Origin: Comamonadaceae bacterium
GTDB lineage: Bacteria > Pseudomonadota > Gammaproteobacteria > Burkholderiales > Burkholderiaceae_C
Direction of reading: 5' to 3'
NCBI GenBank assembly: GCA_947475685.1
Contig: CANJNC010000003.1
Location: forward strand, 47,975-111,974
Length of the DNA: 64,000 bases
The position numbers and the translations under genes are program-made. The notes under the pieces are model-generated. The model saw nothing but the letters and a program-made list of their open reading frames with translations, did not search any database and was not told the DNA's origin. Each line of letters opens with the position of its first letter. The stretch's first letter is position 1. Shown one piece after another: positions 39,068-46,957 of this stretch.

Positions 39068-40165
39068 CTATGCAGAGCGCAGATCGTATTTGTTGATCTT
39101 TTCAATCAAGGTTGTTCTTTGCAAATTCAAGAGCTTGGCGGTTCTTGAGACATTGCCCTGAGAGCGAGTGAGTGCTTGCTCGATGATGTTTTTCTCGATT
39201 TCGGCCAACCGGTCCTTCAAAGACAGGCCCTCAGGTGGGAGTTGAGGCATGCCTTGAGCGAGCATGATGATGTCTTCGACATCCGTATCCAGATCAAGTT
39301 CCTCTTGGTTCATCTCCGCCAACACCTCGGGTGGGGGGGTCGTGGCGGTGGGTACAAGTGGCGTTGTTGCGGCCACCATGGTGGACTGCAATTGCACCAA
39401 GCCTCTGGGCAAAAGGGTGGGAGGGATTTTCTTCAAATCCAAGACTTGACCCGCATACAGTGTGCTGAAGCGATCGACCAAATTGGAGAGTTCACGCACA
39501 TTGCCTGGCCAAGCATAGCTTCGCATGGCGCTTAGGAAATCTGCACTGAATTTGACGCTGCCGTGTTGAACGTTGGCAAACTTTTGCGCAAAATGAATCA
39601 GCAAAGGCTCAATGTCCTCTACACGCTCTCTCAAAGGTGGGGTGCTCACCGGCAAGACATTCAGGCGGTAGTACAAGTCTTCTCTAAAGCGCCCCTCGCT
39701 GATCTCTGTTTCAAGATCTCTATGGGTCGCTGCAATCACGCGGACATCGATCGGGATTTGGCGGGTAGACCCAATGGGGTCAATGGTTCTTTCTTGAAGC
39801 ACACGCAGCAATTTGACTTGCATGTCCATGGGCATGTCGCCAATTTCGTCCAAAAAGAGCGTGCCACCATGGGCCAACTCAAAGCGGCCAAGTCGGTCAG
39901 CAACTGCGCCTGTGAAAGAGCCTTTTCGGTGACCAAAAAGTTCGCTCTCTAAAAGCTCTTTTGGGATTGCACCACAGTTGATGGGGACAAAATTGGAGCC
40001 CGCGCGAACGGATTGATCGTGAAGGGAGTGCGCCAACAACTCCTTGCCAGTCCCACTCTCACCGGTGATCAAAATGGTGGAGTTGGAGTTGGCAATGGTG
40101 GTCAGTAAACTTCTTAGCGTCTGGGCCGATGGGCTTTGACCGATGTATTGAGCGCTTGATTTCAT
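39068..40165 (-). CDS. Sigma54-dependent transcriptional activator (FleQ/FlrA-like) lacking an N-terminal receiver domain
   Basis: AAA+ domain begins near residue 7 ([36 protein letters not shown]); [23 protein letters not shown]-terminal Fis [27 protein letters not shown]. Confidence 0.92.
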   Translation of the reverse strand: MKSSAQYIGQSPSAQTLRSLLTTIANSNSTILITGESGTGKELLAHSLHDQSVRAGSNFVPINCGAIPKELLESELFGHRKGSFTGAVADRLGRFELAHGGTLFLDEIGDMPMDMQVKLLRVLQERTIDPIGSTRQIPIDVRVIAATHRDLETEISEGRFREDLYYRLNVLPVSTPPLRERVEDIEPLLIHFAQKFANVQHGSVKFSADFLSAMRSYAWPGNVRELSNLVDRFSTLYAGQVLDLKKIPPTLLPRGLVQLQSTMVAATTPLVPTATTPPPEVLAEMNQEELDLDTDVEDIIMLAQGMPQLPPEGLSLKDRLAEIEKNIIEQALTRSQGNVSRTAKLLNLQRTTLIEKINKYDLRSA

Positions 40166-40671
40166 AAAGACGAAGTATTACTCAATTGTTCTGGCCGTGA
40201 GTTTGCCATGCAAGAGACCCAAAGTACGCTTTGATGCATCGCTCAATGGCCTTTTTGTCATCGATCTTGATCCCCAAAATGTATTCAAAGTTTGAAAATA
40301 CCATGGTTTCTGGGTATTTTAAGATTTAAGTTCGATATTTTAATGACGATCTCCATATCAAGAGCTTTGGAAGTGGTTTTTTAGTTCCATTTCAGGTGTT
40401 TAAGCTTGGATTGAAGGAACTGGGATCAAAGCTTGAGACAGAACAAGCGAAAAAAGGTTCTAAGCATTTGGATCGATCTTGAGTTTTTTGACAGACAAAT
40501 GTTTGACAAATCACTTTTTATCATTTGGACTATAAAGATTACGCTGTTACGGTCGAATCAATCATTGTAGGGAATAAAGAGATGAAATGCTTATTCCACG
40601 ATCTGCGAGTTATCCGTCGGTGGCAAAGATTGGCCACCTGTCTTGTTTGTTTGATTTTGAAGGACATTGCC

Positions 40672-41163
40672 ATGAAACATTTATCCATCGTCAGCGCAGC
40701 AGCAGCCCTCACACTTTTGAGCGCTTGCTCAAGCATGCAGCTCTTTAAGACTGCACAGGTTCAAGCACCCGCACCCAATCCAAATGTCTCTCTACTTGCT
40801 CCCATGGTGGAAAAGCGTGAGAATTTTGTAGCGACTGGGTATGCCGTGATCAGCATTCAAAACCACAAAAACCCTGCCCAACAGCGTCTTTTGGCCATTC
40901 GTGCCTCAAAATTAGATGCCTATCGCGCTTTGACCGAGCAGGTCTATGGTCAACATTTGGATGCCAACACCACGGTCTCCGACATGACGGTGGTCAATGA
41001 CACGTTTCGCACCAAAGTTGAAGGTGTGATTTATGGCGCTCAATTGGTCAGCATCGCGCCCGTGAGCGACGACACCTACGAGACCACGTTGTCTTTGGAC
41101 AGAGCGGTGGTACAAGATTTGCGTAATCTTTATCTCCAACAACTCGCGATGAGAACGCGTTAA
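40672..41163 (+). CDS. flgP: LPP20-family lipoprotein, FlgP-like
   Basis: Lipobox LLSACSS; AIRASKLDAYRALTEQVYGQHLDANTTVSDM typical of FlgP/LPP20. Start set at MKHLSIV. Confidence 0.8.
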   Translation: MKHLSIVSAAAALTLLSACSSMQLFKTAQVQAPAPNPNVSLLAPMVEKRENFVATGYAVISIQNHKNPAQQRLLAIRASKLDAYRALTEQVYGQHLDANTTVSDMTVVNDTFRTKVEGVIYGAQLVSIAPVSDDTYETTLSLDRAVVQDLRNLYLQQLAMRTR

Positions 41164-41228
41164 GAAAATCAACGACCTAGGGCCTGTGAGGACAAGTGTC
41201 GTTCACATAGCCCAAGGGATGCTCCATC

Positions 41229-42545
41229 ATGTTCAATGCTCTTAACAGACACCCTCTAGGACCGATTCGACACGCCGTGTCTCGCTTTCGTGGCTTGCAG
41301 CTTAGAGATTTGTGCAGTTTTGTGCTCTGGGTGGATGTGTTGAGCTTCATAGGCCTGCTTTTTGTAGTGTGCATGATGGCCATGGTGGTGATGCTGTCGA
41401 TCACCACCTCTTGGGCTCAAGAAAGACACGCAAGCGCCCTTGGGAGCGTTGAACTCAATGCCGATCAGCGCTTGCAGGCTGTGAGAGAGTCCTTGGTGCA
41501 ATTGGCCTTGGAGGGTCCCACACAAGTCAGCAGCACCTCTTTTATTGATGAGACGGGTGCTCTGAGGGACAGCGCCTCCTTCACCCATGACATGGTGGTG
41601 CGTGGCGTCAAGGTATTGGCTTACGGACAAGATTATGGACACTCCAGTGCCAAGATCAGCGCTGATTATCAAGCCAAAGTTTCCCAGGGTGCGTGCACAG
41701 CGCAGACAGCTTTGCAGGCGTCTAGAACTTCAAAGGTCCAGCATTTGGCGGTTTTGGATGTGGCGATTGCGCCTGGCATCAAGAACGCCGATCTTTACCA
41801 AGCGAGACTCATTTCAAGGGCTTTGCAAGAAAGCTTGCTTAAACAGTCTGACGTGTCCAATGTGTTTCGTTTGAACTTAAGAACGATGCCAGTCAGTGCC
41901 CAGTCTGCCTATGGACTTTCGCAATCATCGGTGAGTGCAGGGTCGTCTTTGCAAGCCAATCAGAGCTTTTCTTCGGGGCTCAATACCTATCAACAAGCCT
42001 TGCTTGGTCGCGGAGATCAGCGCGTCACGTGGTCGCTCAGTCTCAAGTTGGAGCCTGCGAGGGATGAAATTTCTTTGGCACCTGGCTTCAAAGTGAGTGC
42101 CTTGCTACTCAATAAGTTGGATCGCAAATTTAGTTTTGAAGATCATCAATACATTGGCTTAGAGAGTAAAAATCCCAATCAAATGAGCTCTGTTTTATCA
42201 AACGTGATGAACGAGCAGGTTCAAGCCTTGGGTCGTTTGATTCAAAGGGCTCTTGAGGAGCAACTGGCATGCATTCCAGCGCAGTTTGAGGTGACGAAGT
42301 GGCGTGGTCAAGACTTGAGCATTGCAGCGGGTCAAATCAATGGACTGCGTGTGGGAGACCACATGTTGGTGGGCGATCCCGAGGTCATCCCACTTCGTGT
42401 CTTGGAGCCTGGTTCCTTGAATAAATTGGTGTTGGCTGAAATCAAGTCGGTGACCCCTTATTCTGCACAATTGAAACAAATCGCCGGGCCCCAATTGTCG
42501 GGTCCAGAGCATTGGGTGGCAGTTGCACACCGCCCGTTGAACTGA
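41229..42545 (+). CDS. flgT: FlgT-like flagellar assembly protein
   Basis: N-terminal hydrophobic segment then LNADQRLQAVRESLVQLALEG...VRGVKVLAYGQ, directly after the FlgP-like gene; exact start uncertain. Confidence 0.65.
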   Translation: MFNALNRHPLGPIRHAVSRFRGLQLRDLCSFVLWVDVLSFIGLLFVVCMMAMVVMLSITTSWAQERHASALGSVELNADQRLQAVRESLVQLALEGPTQVSSTSFIDETGALRDSASFTHDMVVRGVKVLAYGQDYGHSSAKISADYQAKVSQGACTAQTALQASRTSKVQHLAVLDVAIAPGIKNADLYQARLISRALQESLLKQSDVSNVFRLNLRTMPVSAQSAYGLSQSSVSAGSSLQANQSFSSGLNTYQQALLGRGDQRVTWSLSLKLEPARDEISLAPGFKVSALLLNKLDRKFSFEDHQYIGLESKNPNQMSSVLSNVMNEQVQALGRLIQRALEEQLACIPAQFEVTKWRGQDLSIAAGQINGLRVGDHMLVGDPEVIPLRVLEPGSLNKLVLAEIKSVTPYSAQLKQIAGPQLSGPEHWVAVAHRPLN

Positions 42546-42571
42546 TCCATTAAGAAATTTATTTGGAGTGA

Positions 42572-43141
42572 ATGATGAATGTAAAAATCAAATTAATTTA
42601 TAAAGTCCTCTTTTTGAGCCTTCTTGCGCACCAAGGGCTTGGCGTTGCTCAACCCTTGGAGTTGGTGGCCTTGAACGACAAGAGCGGTTTGTTGCCCCCA
42701 GAAGAAAAAAACGTCAAAGAAGACGCTTTCAAAAACGCATCAGCCAAAGGCTTGACGCCCTCGCAAAAACCCACTGTGCCAAGCGGTGCTGCCAAGGGCA
42801 GTTCAAAGTCAAGCTACGTGGTCAAGGCGGGAGACACCTTGGAGAAGATCATTGCACAAAATTTCGCAGACAGTCCCATCAAACCAGACATTTTGAGAAA
42901 GGAGTTGATGACACTCAACCCAACGGCTTTTAGCAAAGGAAGCCCCAAAATGCTGTTGACGGGCTCCACGTTGAAGCTCCCGCAGTCCGAGTCCGTCTCG
43001 AGCAAGAAAGCAGGAAACGCCAGCAGCACCTGGTCTGGTGAAAAAACCAACCTGGTTTTATCGGGTTACACGACTTATCCGCCTGCCTATGCCAGTGCAG
43101 AGTCCAGTGAAAAGCGCCGTCATTGGGTTCAATATCCATAA
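42572..43141 (+). CDS. Secreted LysM-domain (FimV-like) protein
   Basis: Signal peptide; SSYVVKAGDTLEKIIAQNFADSPIKPDILRKELMTLNPTAFSKGSPKMLLTGSTLKLP. Confidence 0.8.
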   Translation: MMNVKIKLIYKVLFLSLLAHQGLGVAQPLELVALNDKSGLLPPEEKNVKEDAFKNASAKGLTPSQKPTVPSGAAKGSSKSSYVVKAGDTLEKIIAQNFADSPIKPDILRKELMTLNPTAFSKGSPKMLLTGSTLKLPQSESVSSKKAGNASSTWSGEKTNLVLSGYTTYPPAYASAESSEKRRHWVQYP

Positions 43142-43348
43142 GAAGTGTGTTTTTCTGGTGGGCGTTGCTTTGTAAGCGACCCCCCCTGGGGGTCATTGAG
43201 ATGGGTGTATGTGATGCGCCATCGGTCCTCAAAAAGTCAACAATCGCCTTAAAATGATTTTTTCGCAAAGGCTATTCAGCGTGACTCCTTGAGCACGATC
43301 CAAAGAACTCCAAAGCCAAGCAACTCTTTATTATTAGGTTGATTCAAC

Positions 43349-44512
43349 TTGTTACAAGGCCCCGATCTCGTCTTAGGTGTTCCAAGGGTACCGCTGGTGC
43401 AAATGGAGAGCAAACCCATTTGGGTTGAGAACAGCGTGGCTCAGCAACTGGGCTTGACAGATCACCAAATCATTCAAGCCACCGTGTCTCTCAATGCGGG
43501 GAGTGTGAGGCTGTGGTTAAAGAATTTTTCTTTTGAAATTCCGAACACGTGGAGCTTAAAGTCTGGTGACATGCCCTTTGTTCGGGCCACGCAAAATGCT
43601 CAAGGGTGGAATGTTCAACTCACGGGCAAATCAAGTGTCACGGCTTTAGACCCCTCCAGTGTCAACCCCTCGGGTTTGGTCACTTCCCAAAAGCTCAATG
43701 CGCAACTGGGACTGATGGGTTTGCCAGGGTCTGGCCCAATCGAGCAAAACTTGGGCTCAAAGCTTGGGATGCTGCTGCAGCAACAGGTCGATTTTTCTCA
43801 AAGCGCCATGCTCATGCGGCCCGATCAATTGGCCCTGTTGGGGAACAACCCCGCGTTGGGGCCTTGGTTGTCGATGTTTAAGAAGATGAGCCTGAACATG
43901 TCGCATGTGACTGGGCAAAGTTTAAAGAAAATGGTCCTCTCGCAAGCCGTCAGTGCAGAGCATTTGCTCGCCAACGCTGAGGAGGTTGAGGACTCACCCC
44001 GAGGTCTTTTGCATCGTTTGCTGGGGTCCTTGGATGCTTCAAGCTCTGAGGACAACGCATTGGACAAGTCACAGATCAAGCGGGCAATGGATGAGATGGA
44101 GTCGGCCCAGGCCCAATGCGCACAAGACTGGACCCGAGGTGCTTTGTCTCTTAAAGTGGTGATTCCCTTTATCGATGCCGATCCTGTGGACTTGCATTTT
44201 AGAAAGCCTGCCCGTCAATCCGGAGAGAGTGATACGCCACTGAGTGTGGACATTCATTCTAAGAGCCGTTTGCTTGGCGAAGTGTGGCTCAACACCACCA
44301 TCACCCAAGGCCAACAAGTGGACTTGGTCATGTGGGCGGCGAGGACAGAGGTGGCCGATTTGGCCAAATTGAACGCCAAAGAGTTGGGGTTTGAGTTGCA
44401 AGACTCAGGCTTGAAGTTAAGCAGTTTTCAGATCTTCAATGTCCCTAAGCCCCAAGAGTTGCTCTTAGAGACCTTGCCCAAGCTGGGCTCTGTCGTGGAT
44501 GCCAAAGCTTAA
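43349..44512 (+). CDS. FliK-like protein with C-terminal flg_hook-type domain
   Basis: C-terminal LLGEVWLNTTITQGQQVDLVMWAARTEVADLAKLNAKELGFELQDSGLKLSSFQIF; followed by fhlB. ORF begins with TTG; start uncertain. Confidence 0.7.
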   Translation: MLQGPDLVLGVPRVPLVQMESKPIWVENSVAQQLGLTDHQIIQATVSLNAGSVRLWLKNFSFEIPNTWSLKSGDMPFVRATQNAQGWNVQLTGKSSVTALDPSSVNPSGLVTSQKLNAQLGLMGLPGSGPIEQNLGSKLGMLLQQQVDFSQSAMLMRPDQLALLGNNPALGPWLSMFKKMSLNMSHVTGQSLKKMVLSQAVSAEHLLANAEEVEDSPRGLLHRLLGSLDASSSEDNALDKSQIKRAMDEMESAQAQCAQDWTRGALSLKVVIPFIDADPVDLHFRKPARQSGESDTPLSVDIHSKSRLLGEVWLNTTITQGQQVDLVMWAARTEVADLAKLNAKELGFELQDSGLKLSSFQIFNVPKPQELLLETLPKLGSVVDAKA

Positions 44513-44524
44513 GGCTGCAGGCAA

Positions 44525-44812
44525 ATGGCAATGAACAAACCCCTTGAAGCTCTGGCCCTTGAATATGGCAAATTTAAAACGCCTAAAGTCACCGCCAAGG
44601 GACAAAATGAATTGGCCCGGCGAATCATTGATGAGGCGAAAAAGCAAGGTGTGTATGTGGCCGAGGATCCTCAACTCTTGGCCTTGCTCAGTAAATTGGA
44701 TGTGGGCGAAGAGATTCCACAAGACATGTTCACCGCGGTCGCGGTGATTTTGTCCTGGGTCTATTGGTTAAAGGGCATGAAGCCAGGTGACGAAAAAAAT
44801 AAAAGCCCATGA
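44525..44812 (+). CDS. fhlB: FhlB: stand-alone FlhB C-terminal-domain homolog
   Basis: ALALEYGKFKTPKVTAKGQNELARRIIDEAKKQGVYVAEDPQLLALLSKLDVGEEIPQDMFTAVAVILSWVYWLK matches FlhB-C; no TM region and no NPTH. Confidence 0.9.
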   Translation: MAMNKPLEALALEYGKFKTPKVTAKGQNELARRIIDEAKKQGVYVAEDPQLLALLSKLDVGEEIPQDMFTAVAVILSWVYWLKGMKPGDEKNKSP

Positions 44813-44829
44813 AATTCATCATGAGCTTT
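44792..44829 (-). terminator. Intrinsic terminator of the flgMN operon overlapping the fhlB 3' end
   Basis: AAAGCCCATGA - AATTCA - TCATGAGCTTT with an A-run on the left (U-run on the minus strand). Confidence 0.7.
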
Positions 44830-44858
44830 CAATATGGAGAGAAGAGATTACAGCTTCT

Positions 44859-45296
44859 TTAAGTCGCCATGTAGTTTCTTGACCGTTTGATGCGGTTGAG
44901 TTTACCCAAGCGGTCGTACACTTCCACTGAACTGCTGGGGTCCATGATTTGAAGACTTTTGAGTGCTCCTCGTATCGCGTCTAGTTTACGCAAGATCAAT
45001 ATTTCATTTCTTCGGTGTAAATTTCTGCAGTAAAGCATCTTGGATCGAAAGTTCTGCCATGAATCATCCAATTCGTCTGCATCTTGTGGGTTTTTGACGC
45101 CCGTCATCACGCCTATTTCTTCTAAAAGCGTATTTTTTGCGTTCAATAGGCGATCCAAGTGATCGAGATCTTGTATTTTCAAGGCCTCAAACTCTTGCTC
45201 GAGCACAGTCTCGAGCGAATCCACGCGCTGCATCACTTCAAAGAGCACTGCGGGATTGGGCTTGAAAGACGGTTCAATTGAATCAGTGGTGTCCAT
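44859..45296 (-). CDS. flgN: FlgN-like flagellar export chaperone
   Basis: Helical LETVLEQEFEALKIQDLDHLDRLLNAKNTLLEEIG; adjacent to flgM. Confidence 0.85.
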   Translation of the reverse strand: MDTTDSIEPSFKPNPAVLFEVMQRVDSLETVLEQEFEALKIQDLDHLDRLLNAKNTLLEEIGVMTGVKNPQDADELDDSWQNFRSKMLYCRNLHRRNEILILRKLDAIRGALKSLQIMDPSSSVEVYDRLGKLNRIKRSRNYMAT

Positions 45297-45320
45297 CTTG
45301 ATTCTTTATAAAGCGTTCCA

Positions 45321-45644
45321 TCAACCTTGAATCATTTGCTCAAGAGACACAAAGTTCTCAGCAATTTTCCTGGGGTTGATGGGGTAAGTGCCTTCTTTGA
45401 GCGCCTTTTTGATGGAGTCTACTTTTGCGCGGTCAAAGGACGGCTGAGCCATCACCTTTTGTGCAACGTTGCTTAAAGTGACCGATGCGGCTTGCGTGGG
45501 CATATTGTTCTTCCCAGCCGCGTCCAAAGTGGTACTCGCTGCCAAAGCTTGTTTGTTTGTGGCTTGGTTTTGGTCCAAAGCCGTTTTATTGGGCATGCTT
45601 GCCTGGGCAAAGCGTGCGACGTTGTTTGAAATAGAGTCTGTCAT
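45321..45644 (-). CDS. flgM: Anti-sigma28 factor FlgM
   Basis: FDRAKVDSIKKALKEGTYPINPRKIAENFVSLEQMI. Confidence 0.93.
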   Translation of the reverse strand: MTDSISNNVARFAQASMPNKTALDQNQATNKQALAASTTLDAAGKNNMPTQAASVTLSNVAQKVMAQPSFDRAKVDSIKKALKEGTYPINPRKIAENFVSLEQMIQG

Positions 45645-45708
45645 ACTGTTTTCACTTTCTCTGTTGGTGGGATATGAATAGCTTCAATCCCTTTTCATGG
45701 CATCTATA

Positions 45709-45736
45709 TATTCGGTCTCTACCATATAAAACTTGA
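45709..45736 (-). promoter_or_regulatory. Candidate sigma28 promoter of flgM
   Basis: Minus strand TCAAGTTT-N12-ACCGAATA. Confidence 0.6.
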
Positions 45737-45809
45737 GTCGAAATTGAAAAATATTTGAAAATAGTTTCAAAATTAAACTTTAGTTCTAATTTATTCATCC
45801 AAATGCCCC

Positions 45810-46880
45810 TCATAGAGCCCGGGCCTCGTTCAGTCCAGTGATCACACCAGATATTAATCGACCCGACTCGACATTTTTTAACTTGATTTGATCTCCTAAA
45901 GAGCCATCTTGTTGCGCTTCGGTTTTGATGGTGATCAAAAACCCGCGTCCTTCTCCCACAGAGAAGTTCACTTGCTGGCCTCTTTTGACCAACAAGGTGG
46001 GTTTGAGATCGTAATTTCGAATGGCTTGGTCAACGCCCATGTCATGCAAGAGTTCGGTGTTTTCAATTTCTTTGAATTGAGTCAAGACCATGGTGTCGGT
46101 GGACGCGATGGGCAAGTCGACTTGTTTAAAGAAAGAAGCTTGCAAGACGGTGCCACGCCTAAGGGGCTGGTTGGCCACCAAGACGGTTTTGATTTTGCTC
46201 CCGCTTAAAACTTGAGAAGCTGGGACACCTGGGATTGAAAGCGGCTGGACTTTGGGAGAGAGGTCTGTGGTACTTGCCAAGGGCTTGGTTGTGGCAAGCA
46301 CAGGGCTTACCTTGCCCGCGCGCAAGGCGGCCTCTTGATCGGTAAAAGAGGCTTTCAAAAAGTATTGCCAAGAAGGGTTCTCACAGCGGGCCCGAATGAC
46401 TTGACGGTTGGCAAAGGGATGATCAAACACAGTGCCAGAGGGACAAGCTTGAACCTTCAGCCTTGCGTCCATGTCGGCAATTTGTACTTGGTCGGCACTT
46501 AAAGAGATTTGCTTGGCCAACCAATGGCGAGCTTCATTTTGCAGCTGCAGTTGCGGCTCCATGGGCTTGGTGCTGGCACTCGTATCTTGAGCCCTGCCCA
46601 AAGAGGCCAATTGCACGGCATTCAATGTTTGAGCGCTCAAGGGGTTCAAGCTAAAGGAGACTAGGCATGCAAGTTGTCCGATGCGATGCGTGGCCTTAAG
46701 GAGCTTGTTTTCACCCAAATGCTTGGCGCTCACTGAAGTGGCTTCGAGAGATCTTTCAAGAGGCCTGTTGTTTAGAAAATCAAACACAGCCAACTCCCCG
46801 CCTGCGCTGAGCTTGAGCTCGTGGGCTTGGACTTTCGACGGTTTGAAATAACGGCACAGCATTTGCAAATAGGTAGTCAT
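45810..46880 (-). CDS. flgA: Flagellar P-ring assembly chaperone FlgA
   Basis: VLVANQPLRRGTVLQASFFKQVDLPI...LKPTLLVKRGQQVNFSVGEGRGFLITIKTEAQQDGSLGDQIKLKNVESGRLISGVI. Confidence 0.92.
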   Translation of the reverse strand: MTTYLQMLCRYFKPSKVQAHELKLSAGGELAVFDFLNNRPLERSLEATSVSAKHLGENKLLKATHRIGQLACLVSFSLNPLSAQTLNAVQLASLGRAQDTSASTKPMEPQLQLQNEARHWLAKQISLSADQVQIADMDARLKVQACPSGTVFDHPFANRQVIRARCENPSWQYFLKASFTDQEAALRAGKVSPVLATTKPLASTTDLSPKVQPLSIPGVPASQVLSGSKIKTVLVANQPLRRGTVLQASFFKQVDLPIASTDTMVLTQFKEIENTELLHDMGVDQAIRNYDLKPTLLVKRGQQVNFSVGEGRGFLITIKTEAQQDGSLGDQIKLKNVESGRLISGVITGLNEARAL

Positions 46881-46925
46881 GGTGTTGAAGTTTTGACGTA
46901 ATTTTTACGCTCACGAGTCTAGATA

Positions 46926-46941
46926 AGCAAACTTAATGCCA
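46926..46941 (-). promoter_or_regulatory. Sigma54 promoter of flgA
   Basis: Minus strand TGGCAT-TAAGT-TTGCT, GG-N10-GC spacing, 46 bp upstream of flgA. Confidence 0.8.
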
Positions 46942-46957
46942 GTTTTTTTAGCTTCAA

